Positions 24,257-36,141 of a DNA stretch of 64,000 nt are shown piece by piece (positions within the stretch are counted from its first letter, which is position 1; each line of letters begins with the position of its first letter). Below the pieces are notes generated by a model. The model was not told where the DNA came from, searched no databases, and was given only the letters and a program-made list of their open reading frames with translations. This DNA is from Cervus elaphus (lineage: Eukaryota > Chordata > Mammalia > Artiodactyla > Cervidae): NCBI RefSeq assembly GCF_910594005.1, contig NC_057817.1, forward strand, positions 32,527,001-32,591,000, written 5' to 3'. The translations under genes were made by a program, and so were the position numbers.

Positions 24257-24450
24257 AACTGTTCACTTAAAGGAAATTGCAACATGAGAATTGCGAGTTA
24301 AGCTTTATTTGGGGCAAAATGAGGACTACAGCCTGGGGGAGCAGTTTCTCAGGGCTATCTGAGATGCTGTCTCCTGGACTGCAGTCCTCATTTTGCCCCA
24401 AATAAAACTTAACTTGCAACTCTCACATTCTGCATTTTTTAAAAGTTGAC
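24257..24450. mobile_element. Folded-back LTR ends (minus piece joined to plus piece)
   Basis: 24257-24331 is a minus-strand LTR U5/R end and 24332-24450 is the same LTR in plus orientation with AATAAA at about 24400. Arms 24285-24331 and 24379-24425 are complementary at 43 of 47 positions. The copy at 13.4 kb shows no such fold-back, so the junction arose by rearrangement. Confidence 0.75.
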
Positions 24451-24514
24451 ATTCCCTTTCCTTGCTGCTATGGCTGGGCTCCAGGACTACAATGGAAGGA
24501 TATATTTTGCTCTA

Positions 24515-24566
24515 ATAGCAGTTGATTATCTAGCACTTACTGTGACCAGACCTGGTGCTAAGCACT
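24515..24566 (+). mobile_element. MIR SINE fragment
   Basis: CTAGCACTTACTGTGACCAG and GGTGCTAAGCACTTTTCAT follow the MIR core start. Confidence 0.55.
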
Positions 24567-25082
24567 TTTCATCGAAGGGGATCAGAAGATGCCAGTTTGG
24601 TATAAGGATTATTTTGAGCTGAAAGCAACTGAGATGTAGCAGATGTGGAAAGACTTCTCTGTTCTTCCTTGTCTGCCTGAAAGCAGGGCACCAATTTCCC
24701 ATTATGAAGGTGTCCTCCCCCACCAAGAAGGGAAGAGTAACTCTAATCTCTGGAGATGGAGAGTGACATCAAGATGAGTCTGCATAGACAGACCTTATTA
24801 AAACACCCCTTATCTTCCATTAGTTCCCCCATATATCTCCTAGTTACTTCCCCACAGTTTATCATCCCCTGAAGCTCAAGTCTCCTTTCCTTTGTTAAAA
24901 TGGGTGTATAAGACCCCAAGTCTAACCAATTCTTTGAGTTTCACTTCTCTTCTGTGAACTCATATAAATATTAATAAAAAAATTTTCTTTTCTCCTTTTA
25001 ATCTACTTTTCATTAGTTTAATATTGCACAGCCCCAGGCAGTAAACCTAAGAGAGTAAAGAAAAAGGTTTTCCTCTCTGACA
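24567..25082 (+). mobile_element. LTR, copy 1 of a direct pair
   Basis: It aligns with 50590-51015 in the same orientation (shared GATGAGTCTGCATA, CCATATATCTCCT, CCCAAGTCTAAC). Promoter-like GTGTATAAGACC is near 24903 and AATAAA at 24973-24978. No internal retroviral region is next to it. Confidence 0.75.
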
Positions 25083-25149
25083 AAATATATCATCATGTCT
25101 TTGAATCCTCATCCCTCTCAGTAAAGAAGGTTCTATTATCCCAGCATGA

Positions 25150-25371
25150 AAAGTGAAAGTGAAGAGTGTTAGTAGCGTCTGACTCTTTGTGACCCCATGG
25201 ACTGTAGTCTGCCAGACTCCTCTGTTCATGGAATTCTCCAGGCAAGAATACAGGAGTGGGTTGCTATTCCCTTCTACAGGGGATATTCCTGACCTAGGGA
25301 TTGAACCTAGGTCTCCTGCATTGCAAGCAGACTCCTTACCATCTGATCATCTGAGCCACCAAGGAAGCCCC
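25150..25371 (-). mobile_element. Bov-tA SINE
   Basis: Reverse-oriented full copy from GTGAAAGTGAAGAGTGTTAG to GAGCCACCAAGGAAGCCCC. Confidence 0.92.
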
Positions 25372-25647
25372 AGCATACTGATACAGAAACTGACCTAAGA
25401 AATGTTAAGGAACTGATCCAAGGTCAAGTAGCTAATAGGGAGCAGGTCCAGAATTAAAAGACTCAGGTCTATATGACTACACAGCCTCTTCATCTAACAA
25501 TTATGCTGTAATCCCAGCATGATGGTAAGATAGTCTAACAGTGCCAGTAGACACAGATTAGGGTGCCAGGAACCCTGTAACCTAATACTGTCCTGCCACT
25601 ATCAACAATAAAGGTAATCATGTAAATGTTTGTGCTGTTTTCTGTTC

Positions 25648-26077
25648 TGTTATTGTTCAGTCACTCAGTCGTGTCCAACTCTTTGAGACCCCATGGTCTC
25701 AAAGCATGCCAGGCTTCCCTGTCCTTCACCATCTTCCGGAGCTTGCTCAAACTCACGTCCATTGAGTCGGTGATGCCATCCAACCATCTCATCCTCTGTC
25801 GTCCCCTTCTCCTCCTGCCTTCAATCCTTCCCAGCGTCAGGGTCTTTTCAAATGAGTCAGTTCTTCGCATCAGGTGGCCAAAGTATTGGAGTTTCAGCTT
25901 CAGCCTCAGTCCTTCCAATGAATATTCAGGACTGATCTCCTTTAGGATGGACTGGTTGGATCTCCTTGCAGTCCAAGGGACTCTCAAGAGTCTTCTCCAA
26001 CACCACAGTTCAAAAGCATCAATTCTTCGGCACTCAGCCCTCTTTATGGTCCAACTGTCAAACCTGTACATGACTAA
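25648..26077 (-). mobile_element. BovB LINE, 3' end
   Basis: The minus strand encodes 136 open codons of the BovB polymerase C-terminus (FELWCWRRLLRVPWTARRSN, RRRRGRQRMRWLDGITDSMD). It lacks the terminal GAACT repeats. Confidence 0.92.
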
Positions 26078-26091
26078 ATTGCATGAGACAA

Positions 26092-26480
26092 AGTATGGCT
26101 TTGGATTATGGGCTGAATTTTATTTCCTCCAAAATTCTTATGCTGAAGTCTTAACTCCGAACACCTTAGAATGCTATTTTATTTGGAGATAAGATCTTTA
26201 AAGAGGTAATTAAATTGAAAGAAAGTAATCGGGTGAGTCCTAATCTAATCTGACCAGCATCCCTTTAAGAAGATGAAATAAAGACACAGATTTACATAGA
26301 AGAAAGACCATGTGAAGACAACCAACTATACACCCAGTGGAGAGGCCTTAGAAGAAATTACTCCCGTAATACCTTGATCTCAGGCTTCTATCCTCCAGAA
26401 TTGTGGGAAAAGAAGTTTCTATTGTTTAAACCAGTCCATCTGTAGTACTTTGTTATGGCAGCCTTAGTAAATGAGCACAA
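26092..26480 (+). mobile_element. MLT1-type MaLR LTR
   Basis: GGATTATGGGCTGAATTTTA, TTATTTGGAGATAAGATCTT, CTATCCTCCAGAATTGTGGG and GTACTTTGTTATGGCAGCC follow the MLT1 (ERVL-MaLR) LTR consensus from end to end. Confidence 0.85.
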
Positions 26481-26885
26481 TCATATAATCTATCTGCCTT
26501 ATCAACACACACTTTTAAAATTCCTGTTATGTCCTAGGCGCTATTCTAATTTCCTTTATCTATCTTGAAATAGCAATGATTACTACCTTCCAGTAGTGAG
26601 CCCACAAGCCAAACCACAGATATTTAAATTCTGTGGTTACCAGAAAATGAAACAGAGGTCCTTTCAGTTCTGTTAAATGCAAAACAAATACCTATGCACC
26701 CAGGTGTGGACTGCAAGGGCTGCATTTGACATGAACCAAGTTGGTCAACTGCTTTAATTTGAAAAAGGAAAAGTAAGCAGCAGATCTCCTGCTGATGGCC
26801 TTATTTTGAGCAGGTGAATACTCTCTTCTTAGTGTGTAACTCAGCTGGCTCAGACTTGACAAAACTGCAATGACCAACTTACTGT

Positions 26886-27112
26886 TTGCATGCATGCTAA
26901 GTTGTTTCAGTTGTGTGTGACTCTTTGCGACCCTATGGACTGTAGCCCTCCAGGCTCCTCTGTTCATGGGCTTCTCTAGGCAAGAATACTGGAGTGGGTT
27001 GCCATGCCCTCCTCCAGGAGGTCTTCGTGACCCAGAGATCAGATCCACATCTCTATATCTATTGCAATGGAAGGTGGGTTTTTTTAAATCACTAGGGCCA
27101 CCTGGGAACCAC
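26886..27112 (-). mobile_element. Bov-tA SINE
   Basis: Reverse-oriented copy from GCATGCTAAGTTGTTTCAGT to GGGCCACCTGGGAACC. Confidence 0.9.
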
Positions 27113-27360
27113 CCAACTTACTATTTACCCAATCTCAAAGCACTAAGCCACTGAAGGAGGCCCCATGGAGAGCCATCTCTGATAGAGAAGATGAGAAGAG
27201 GGTCAACTGAACTCCCCAGCTTATGTGGAGAAGGTTCAGGAGAATGTTGTGGGTGAGATGAGGTGGGAAGAAAAGATGGAGAGAGACACATTAGCTATGG
27301 CAGGAGAGAAATGTAAAGAAATGGTAGAGACATTTAGAAAGGTTTTTTGGTGTGCGATGT

Positions 27361-29093
27361 TACAGCCTAGAGATCTCTTCAAGAAAATTAGAGATACCAA
27401 GGGAATATTTCATGCAAAGATGGGCACAGTAAAGGACAGAAATGGTATGGACCTGATAGAAGCAGAAGGTATTAAGAAGAGGTGGAAAGAACACACAGAA
27501 CTGTACATAAAAGATCTTCATGACCCAGATAACCATGATGGTGTGATCATTCACACTCACCTAGAGCCAGACATCCTAGAATATGAAGTCAGGTGGGCCT
27601 TAGGAAGCATCACTACAAACAAAGCTGGTGGAGGTGATGGAATTCCAGTTGAGCTATTTCAAATCCTAAAAGAGGATGGTGTGAAAGTGCTGCACTCAGT
27701 ATGTCAGCAAATGTGGAAAACTCAGCAGTGGCCACAGGACTGGAAAAGGTCAGTTTTCATTCCAATCCCAAAGAAAGGCAATGCCAAAGAATGCTCAAAC
27801 TACCACACAATTGCACTCATCTCACATGCTAGTAAAGTAATGCTTAAAATTCTCCAAGCCAGGCTTCAACAATATGTGAACCGTGAACTTCCAGATGTTC
27901 AAGCTGGTTTTAGAAAAGGCAGAGGAACCAGAGATCAAATTGCCAACATCTGCTGGATCATCGAAAAAGCAAGATAGTTCCAGAAAAACATCTATTTCTG
28001 CTTTATTGACTATACGAAAGCCTTTGACTGTGTGGATCACAATAAGCTGTGGAAAATTGTGAAAGAGATGGGAATACCAGACCACCTGACCTCCCTCTTG
28101 AGAAACCTGTATGCAGATTAAGAAGCAACAATTAGAAATGGACGTGGAACAACAGACTGGTTCTGAATAGGAAAAGGAGGACGTCAAGGCTGTATACTGT
28201 CACCCTGCTTATTTAACTTATATGTAGAGTACATCATGGGAAATGCTGGGCTGGATGAAGCCCAAGCTGGGATCAAGATTGCCGGGAGAAATATCAATAA
28301 TCTCAGATATGCAGATGACACCATCCTTATGGGAGAAACCAAAGAAGAGCTAAAGAGTCTTTTGATGAAAGTGAAAGAGGAGAGGGAAAAGTTGACTTAA
28401 AACTCAACATTCAGAAAACTAAGATCATGGCATTTGGTCCCATCACTTCATTGCAAATAGGTAGGGAAACAGTAGAAACAGTAAGAGACTTTATTTTTGG
28501 GGGGCTCCAAAATCACTGCAGATGGTGATTGCAGCCATGAAATTAAAAGACGCTTGCTCCTTGGAAAAAAAGCCATGACCAACCTAAATAGCATATTAAA
28601 AAGCAGAGACATTACTTTGCCAACAAAGGTCCGTCTAGTCAAGGCTATGGTTTTTCCAGTAGTCATGTATGGATGTGAGAGTTGGACCACAAGGAAAGCT
28701 GAGCACCGAAGAATTGATGTTTTTGAACTGTGATGTTGAAGAAGATTCTTTGGAGTTCCTTGGACTGCAAGGAGATCCAACCAGTCCATCTTAAAGGAGA
28801 TCAGTCCTGAATATTCATTGGAAGGACTGAGGCTGAAGCTGAAACTCCAATACTTTGGCCACCTTATGCGAAGAGCTGACTCATTTGAAAAGACCCTGAT
28901 GCTGGGAAAGATTGAAGGCAGGAGGAGAAGGGGATGACCGAGGATGAGATGGTTGGATGGCATCACTGACTCAACTGACATGAGTTTGAGTGGACTCCAT
29001 GAGCTAGTGATGGACAGGGAGGCCTGGCGTGCTGCCACCCATGGGGTCGCTAAGAGTCAGACATGACTGAGTGACTGAATTGAACTGAACTGT
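27361..29093 (+). mobile_element. BovB LINE, longest copy, 5'-truncated
   Basis: It encodes the N-terminal part of the reverse transcriptase in one frame up to a premature TAG at 27975 (LFKKIRDTKGIFHAKMGTVK, WPQDWKRSVFIPIPKKGNAK). An intact YADD box lies at 28308-28319, and the C-terminal frame continues in pieces to a GAACT tail at 29093. About the first 45 codons of the open frame beginning at 27225 are flanking DNA. It cannot make a full polymerase. Confidence 0.95.
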
Positions 29094-31055
29094 GACATAC
29101 AGATTCCTCTTTAATCTGTGTACAAAAACATTAATAAAGCTCTTCCTTGTTGAAGGGTGCACTGGCTATCAGCCTGTTGACTCTGGACCCATTCCCTGCC
29201 TGTGCTCTCTCTGACTGTCTTGAGCTATGAGGTCCAGGCGCTCTTGACCACCAACTCTATATTAGGTTTGCCAGTGAGAGGCACTGGTGGAGACTGGAGT
29301 TTGGGAAGAAAGGAGAAGTTAAGGTATTTCTCATCTTTTCGTCTGTATTGGGAGGCATGCCTGGCAGCAGCTGCAACTCCTATATATTAATAACTCCAGC
29401 TCTTGCCCTAATAGAGCCCTGATGATTCTAGGGTTTACTGAGTGGTCCCAGCTCCTGGGCTCAGGAAACACTACCTTTTCTATTTATTCTTCTAGCCCAA
29501 AGACTGGGTAGTGGCTTCCCAGTTGCTGATTTGGGAGCTGCCTCATCTACCTAGGTTGATCTTTCAACTCCTCTAAGACTTTTATAACTAATTCCCTCTG
29601 TTTAATGCCCTCTGTTTAATAACCCTGGTGTGGATTTTGTTTTCCTGGCAGACCCTGGTTGATACAGAGGAGAGACATCTTTTCCCTTGGTTTCTATAAT
29701 GAGCATTTCTCTAAACACAGGCTTTGTCTCTTGTTGCCCCTTTACTTATTCCATTCCTGGGACTCTGGAGTGAGTAATCTGATTATAATTTTGGAAGAGT
29801 CACTGGGCCCGTCGGATCAGTTCTGCTTATTCCTTTTCCAAGTGAGTCTTCCAAAAGAACACAATGTCTCTCTGTACTGAAAATCTTGCCTGTGCAGGCC
29901 TGCTCTGGTCCAGCAAGTGTCTGCCTATGGGCAAGTCTGTCTAGTTTCAGCCCATTTGACCACCTGACCTAAAGCCTTGTCTTCTAGCCTGGTCTCTAGA
30001 AGTAACAGAGGTGACTCCATTTGCCTTAACTTTATTTCCTCAACTTGCTCCACATGGGAAAGAGGAATACTGTTTATTGAAGCTTCTTCTGAGACCCTAA
30101 TATTATTCATCAATTGTTTCAGAACTGAGTTTATAGAGTTTTTTATTTTTTTTTTCTTTAAAGATGCTACAAGAATAGGGCAAGACCCAGAGGTGTGGGC
30201 ACCTGGGCTTAAGTGATTGGCCAAAGTTCCCCTCCTCAGCAATTTTTCTGAAACTCTCCAGCTGGACTCACATGTGTTCCTGAATCAGCCCTACTTCTTG
30301 CTCACTTTCTGACTTTGCAGTCCCTCACCTGACAGGTCTAGAGCTATGCCATTGAGCGAGAATATATTTCCTTACGCCATGTTGGTGTGTCTGTCCATGA
30401 AGTTGGAATCCCACCATATGTTGTTGCTGTTATAAGCGGAGTCCTGCTGTATTTGGGTATCAGTAAAGCTGACATCTAGTGTAGGCTTCTCCTGATTTCT
30501 AGAATCACCGGTACACTGAACTCCCAATACTAGAGTCCTGCCTCTCTTACGACATGTTCTCCTGTAGTGGTCCCTGTTGTTCTCCCTGTAACCTAGCTGC
30601 TTTGGAACCATCAGCACACTTTGAATACATACACACATGCACATACACCCTTAATCCCATAGGGCATACTTTGTTCAAGTCTTTTTCTTCATAGGCTTCT
30701 CAGCTCTCATGTATATCAAGGATGCAAATACATGAACCAGGGATTATAATCTCCAAAATTCACTCTCCAGAACTATCTGAGCCTCAGCCATGACCTTGTG
30801 TTTGTGTATGTTTTAAAACTTGAGCCCCAGGAGAAATGTCCTGCCTTCTGGATACCCCTTGGACTCTTTGTCCATTCCCCATTTTATTTGATTAATTTAC
30901 AGGAGTATAGTGGAAAAAATATGAGCTCTTGGAATAAAGTCAGAAAAGACTATCTTACAAAAAGAGCATATTTCTTCACAGTTCTATTTAAGTCCCATGG
31001 TGGGGCTAGCCTTCCAGGTCAATAGGTAGCTAAACTGAGGAACAGATTAGTTAAG
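29094..31055. other. 2 kb with no gene recognised
   Basis: The stretch 29200-29670 ends in CAGACCCTGGTTGATACAG, which suggests an old repeat I cannot name. Otherwise there are only chance frames under 110 codons. Confidence 0.35.
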
Positions 31056-31991
31056 GAACCCTTGTGCACCACTGGTGGGAATGTAAATTGGTACAACCAC
31101 TATGGAAAACAGTATAGAGAATCCTCAAACAATTAAAAATAGAGCTACCATATGATCCAGCAGTTCCCTCCTGGATATTTATCTGAAGAAATGAAAACAG
31201 TAATTTGAAAAGATATATGTACCCCTATGTTCATTGTAGCATTATTTATAAGAGCCAAGATATAAGAGCAACCTAAGTGCCAATCAATAGATAAATATAT
31301 ACAATGGAATATCACTCAGCTATAAAAAAGAATGAAGTACTGCCGTTTGCAGCAATGTGGACACTTTTAGGGAGTATTATGTCAAGTGAAATAAGTCAGA
31401 CTGAGAAAGACAAATACTGTCTGATTTCACTTATATCTGCAATCTGAAAACAAAACAAATGAAAAAACATAAAACAGAAACAGAGTTTTCGATACAGAGA
31501 ACAAATTGTTGGTCTCCTGAGGGGAGGGAGGTTGGGAGAAGAAAAAAATATGTAAGGGAGATTAAGAGGTACAACTTCCCAGTTGCAAAGTGGGTGAATT
31601 ACTAGTATAAAATGCACAGTGTGGAGAACATAGTAATATCTGGGTAATATCTTTGTATAGTGACATCATAACTAGACTTACTGTAGTGATCATGTTGAAA
31701 TATAGAGTAGTATCAAATCACTATATAGTGTAACAAGAACTAACACAGTGTTGTAGGTCATCTACACCTCAAAACAAAACCAAACAAACCCATATAAAAG
31801 GAAATCAGATTTGTGGTCATCAGAGGTAGTGGGTAGGAGGTAGAGGGAAGGGGAAATGAATGAAAGCAGTCAAAAGATATAAACTTCCATTAAAAGACAA
31901 ATAAATACTAGGGATGTAATGTACAACATGATAAATATAATGAACAATACTGTGTATTATATATGAAGGTACTGAGAGAGTTAATTCTTAG
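31056..31991 (+). mobile_element. L1 LINE 3' end, left part
   Basis: L1 ORF2 end landmarks in forward orientation: GGTGGGAATGTAAATTGGTA, ATGGAATATCACTCAGCTAT, AAGTGAAATAAGTCAGACTG, then 3' UTR. The frames are decayed. It is interrupted by an LTR and resumes at 32527. Confidence 0.85.
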
Positions 31992-32526
31992 GTAGATTGA
32001 TAAGAAATCTGGGGTCTCTGAGGAGGAAAAAAGGGTCTGGGGCTCTCAAGGAAGAGAAAAGGACAAACCTTTTTTTTCCCTCTAAGCCCTGAGCTAATGA
32101 TTCCACAACAAAACAACTCATCTTGCTGAAGGATATATTTTTCCTTAAACTCTGTACCAATGATTATATAACAGCATGTATCCTGCTTGGGACATGCTTC
32201 TCCTTCTTAAGACCCTTCTGACTAACCCTGTCATCTTAAAATATATATTATGGGAGTGGGTCTGGTAAGACCTTTACAACCTTGAGATAGTCTTTTGATT
32301 TACTGCAATAACCAATTGTAAAAGTACATAGCCCCCTTGCTAAGACTAGAAAGGGGGGCACTCTCCATCCCCCTTCTGATGTCTTTGTCAGAAACTTTCT
32401 GTCCCTTTTTCACTTTAATAAAACTCTGCTACACAAAAGCTCTTGAGTGATCAAGCCTGGTCCCTGGTCCCGAAGCTAAAGCTTCTTCTTTGGAGATCAC
32501 AAATCCAACACTGTAAGCTATCAGTA
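31992..32526 (+). mobile_element. LTR nested in the L1 3' UTR
   Basis: AATAAA at 32417-32422 lies about 90 bases before an end near AATCCAACA. The L1 text breaks at TTAATTCTTA and resumes at GTAAATCCTAAG, bracketing the insert. Exact ends and family are uncertain. Confidence 0.65.
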
Positions 32527-32748
32527 CTAAGTAAATCCTAAGAGCTCTCATCAAAATGAAATTTTTTTTTCTATTTCTTTAATTTTATGTCTGTATGAGA
32601 TAATGGATGTTCACTAACTTATTGTGAGAATCATTTCATGATATAGGTAAGTCAAATCATTATGCAGTATACCTTATACACTGCTCTATGTCAATTTCAT
32701 CTCAATAAAACTGGAAGAAAAATATGCACAAAATGCCAAAAAAAAAGA
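32527..32748 (+). mobile_element. L1 LINE 3' end, right part and poly(A)
   Basis: 3' UTR continuation (AGAGCTCTCATCAAAATGAA, CTATGTCAATTTCATCTCAA) ending in an A-rich tail at about 32738-32748. Confidence 0.8.
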
Positions 32749-33279
32749 AAATCCTCCCAAAACAAAACCTTAACCACAAAATAACTATCACATTAAAAAG
32801 AAAAAGATTTTACTAACATGAGATATCTAGTTAATGTTTAAATTTCTCCAAATTTAATTTTTATAGGTATTTGATCAGATTAGGATCCAAATATGATGCA
32901 TTACATTGCAATTAGTTTGTATGAATCTTTTAATGTATAGTTTCCATGTCTCTTTTTCTCTTTCTCATTTTTCTCAACTAACATATGAAGGAAATTAAGG
33001 CTTGTATGTTCATTTCCCCACAGTCTGGATTTTGCTGATTGTGACCCCATTGTGTCATGTAACATATTCCTTAGGTCTTCTGTTTTCAAAATGATTTGAT
33101 TTAAGAATCCTGAAAAGACTTGATTTTTCTAGCAGAGAACACTTCTTAAGAGGTAATAAGCTGTACTTCTATTAGGAAGAGCCTGTACATCCCTTTTTGA
33201 GAAGTTTCATCCTTTGATGACCATGGCTTAGATTATTTCCTTGAGGGTGTCAAAATTATAATATTCTATCACTCATTCA

Positions 33280-33501
33280 GCTTCCCAGGTGGCACAGTGG
33301 CAAAGAATCTGCCTGCCAATGCAGGACACATAAGAGATGGGGGTTAAATCCCTGGGTCTGAAAGATCTCTGAGAATTAGAAATGGCAACCCACCAGTATC
33401 CTTTCCAGTATCCTTGCCTGGAAAATCCCATGGACAGAGGAGCCTGGTGGGCTACAGTCCATGGCGTTGTAAAGAGTCAGACATGACTGAGCATAGCACA
33501 G
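33280..33501 (+). mobile_element. Bov-tA SINE with target duplication
   Basis: Complete forward copy flanked by perfect 12-bp repeats ATCACTCATTCA at 33268-33279 and 33502-33513. Confidence 0.95.
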
Positions 33502-33724
33502 ATCACTCATTCATTTATTAGTTGAAGTTCTCCTAAAATGAGACATTTCCCCTCATCTGTTATCCTGAAGTACAGTTTATACATATAAAGGCAGGATAAA
33601 TGCTTGATTCTTCTTTTGCCATTAAAAACAAAAATAGAAGCCTGGTTCTCTAGCACTGTCCAGAGGTTACCAGGGAGGGTGTCTGTTGTGGTTGTTTTAT
33701 TTGATAGGTTGTTTCTGAGCATAG

Positions 33725-33938
33725 ACTCTGAAGCCCAATTCTCTGGGATCAGGATTCCAATTTAGCTCTGTGACTCTAAGCTAGGCATGTACCCTCACTT
33801 TCCTTATTTGTATATTGGAAACTTAAAGGTGTCTTCCTTCGTCACGGGGTTGTTCTGAGGATTAAATGAGAATCTACATAGCACTTGGAAAAATGCTTGT
33901 CAGCCCAAATATAAGTGTTCCTGATCATTAGTGCTGTT
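33725..33938 (-). mobile_element. MIR SINE
   Basis: The reverse MIR core is visible: CTGTGACTCTAAGCTAGGCA, GGGGTTGTTCTGAGGATTAA, AGCACTTGGAAAAATGCTTG. Confidence 0.7.
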
Positions 33939-34149
33939 CTTATTATATTTAAATAGTCTTGAGTGGATTCTAGGCAATGGTATTTTGTAAAAGGTCCCCA
34001 AGTAAAGCCAAGTTGGGAAACCACAAGATGGTGAAGTTTAAAGAGATAATGTTTACAAAGCAGAGAAGATGACTGTATTTGTTTTTGGGTGTTTTTAGAG
34101 TTAAGATTAGGCTCAGGGTTAGAGTTCTGTTTCTAATTTTAAAAGACAG

Positions 34150-34340
34150 CCTAGGAATTAATGCCCTGCTCCCGTCCTCACTAACAGTGTGAGGTTTGAC
34201 AAGCAAATTAACATCTCCAAATCTCCAAGTTCTCATGGGAAATAAGATTAATGACAGTGCAGGGCTCATGGAGTGGCTGTGAGGATCAGTGATCCTGCAC
34301 AATGCCTGGTTCATAGGAAGTGTTAGCGGTGATGTCAGAA
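34150..34340 (-). mobile_element. MIR SINE
   Basis: Reverse MIR landmarks include GGCTGTGAGGATCAGTGATC and GCACAATGCCTGGTTCATAG. Confidence 0.65.
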
Positions 34341-34616
34341 AACTTCACCAGAGACCACTGTCTGTGCCCAAATGACACTCCTCTCGCTGCCTAGATGTGT
34401 CTCTCCATAGAACTAGTTTTTCTGCCTTTTCACCATTTCTTTATTCAAACAAAAAAAGCAAGCATTAAAACTTTGACAAAAATATATTCCACACAAATAG
34501 TTATACTAGAAACTATTTCATGTTCAGGGCAATGAAGAGCTATATAAACTTATACTCCAGTAATTCATAGTAGAACATTTTAATTTAAATGATAGTTTAA
34601 AAGAAAGAATCTTCAG

Positions 34617-34921
34617 GGCTTCCCTTGTGGCTCATGGTAAAGAATCTGCCTGCCAATGCAGGAGACACAGATTTGATCCCTGATCCGGGAAGATCCCACA
34701 TGTTGCAGAGCAACTCAGCCCTTGCACAACTATTGAGCCTATTGAACCAAGAGCTGCAACTATTGAGCTCACGCACCTCTGCTCTGCAACAAGAGAAGCC
34801 ACCACAATAAGCCTGAATATTGCAACTAGATAGTAGCCCCACTCGCTGCAACTAGAGAAAAAGCCTGAGCAGCAATGAAGACCCAGCACAGCCAAAAATA
34901 AAATAAGTAAATAAAATTATT
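34617..34921 (+). mobile_element. tRNA-type SINE with CHR-like body
   Basis: The head GGCTTCCCTTGTGGCTCATG with a GATTTGATCCCTGATCCGGG box is followed by the CHR-style body and an A-rich (TAAA)n tail at 34893-34921. Confidence 0.8.
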
Positions 34922-35122
34922 TTTTTAAAAAAGAGAATCTTCAAATCGGCTAAACACATAAATGAAGGCCCTTTGAACACAAGTCCAGATGGATTTTCTG
35001 TTACCTTATTTATACTTCCTGACTTATCAGATCTTTCTTCCTTCCGCCTGTTGCATAGCTTTATTTGTTTTGGTTATCTACACACTATAAACTTGGCATT
35101 TCATTTGAGATGCTGTGTGCTT

Positions 35123-35195
35123 TAAAAGAAGGTATTTTGTTTTAAAAACAAACAAAAAAAACAAAACAAAAAAATAAAAGAAGGTATTTTGTTTT
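35123..35195 (+). repeat. Poly(A)-only insertion with 21-bp target duplication
   Basis: Perfect 21-bp direct repeats (starting TAAAAGAAGGTATTTTG) at 35123-35143 and 35175-35195 enclose only 31 A-rich bases. This is the signature of L1-mediated target-primed insertion truncated so far that only the tail remains. Confidence 0.85.
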
Positions 35196-35794
35196 CCCAA
35201 TATCCTAACTTGTCATCCATAAAGACAATAAACAAGACAGTCTTTAAGAGACAGATGTTAAGGGATGAATTATTGATCAAATCATAAACAAGTTAGAAGA
35301 TGAAATAATTTGCTAAATCAGTTTTACTTGAATCTTTTCCAAACTTTTCATCCTCCAACCCTAGAGATGTATCAGTAATAGAGAAAAATGCCATAAACAT
35401 AGGTGGAACCAACTGAAATAAACAGAGGCCCTATTTTTTTAAGGCAGTGGTTTCTAATATGGAGATCTCTTTTACAGCTTTCCATCCCCATGAGTCCTAT
35501 GCTTTGAAAAAAGCAAACACACCAAACTGCACTTATCAATATTTAATTTATCTTCCCATTTTTTATTAATCAAAGTCATCTATAACTGCCAACCAGAACA
35601 TCCAATTGGTATGAGACAACCTGGGTTACTACACTGAATTGCTATAATTCTAGCTAAGAGCAAGAAATTATTTGAATGGAAAACATCTTTAATATGAAAA
35701 CAGACATTGTGTTTTCTCCCCCAGCACGAAGAATGGAGATAGGAATCTTGATATTTCAGGTTAATCTTGATATTAATCTTTGATTCCAAACTCT

Positions 35795-36141
35795 GATAGG
35801 CAGAATGGCCCCCAAAATGTCCCCATCATATTCCCCAGAACTTGTGAATGTTAGATTTAGTGGCAAAAGAGAATGAAAGTTGCAGATGGAATTATGGTTA
35901 CCAATCAGCTGATTTTGAGATAGGGAGATTATACTGGATGATCCAGGTGGGCCCAATGTAATCACAAGGGTCCTTAATTAAATGTGGAAGTGGGAGTCAG
36001 AAGAGACAGTGTCAAAGTGCTGTGATGTGTTATGAGGTGAGAGACTCAATTGGCCCTGAGTCTTGAAGATACATGGGGCCAGGAGCCAAGGAATGTGAGC
36101 AGCTTCTGGTTGGAAGAGGCAAGAAAGGCAAAAAACTGCGA
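35795..36141 (+). mobile_element. MaLR-type LTR, left part
   Basis: AGGCAGAATGGCCCCCAAAA, GGTGGGCCCAATGTAATCAC and GAGCCAAGGAATGTGAGCAG match an MLT1-group LTR. It is interrupted by a CHR SINE. Confidence 0.75.

Noticed and set aside
25626..26192. 188-codon plus-strand frame
   Set aside because: Antisense to a minus-strand BovB, running on into the MLT1 LTR; no independent support.
27225..27977. 250-codon plus-strand frame as a host gene
   Set aside because: From about codon 46 on it is BovB reverse transcriptase ending at a premature stop; the first 45 codons are flanking DNA.
28448..29038. 196-codon minus-strand frame
   Set aside because: Antisense to the 27.4-kb BovB copy.
29977..30242. 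Overlapping frames of 79 (+) and 105 (-) codons
   Set aside because: No domain, splice signal or codon bias; both cross a T-rich run that looks non-coding.
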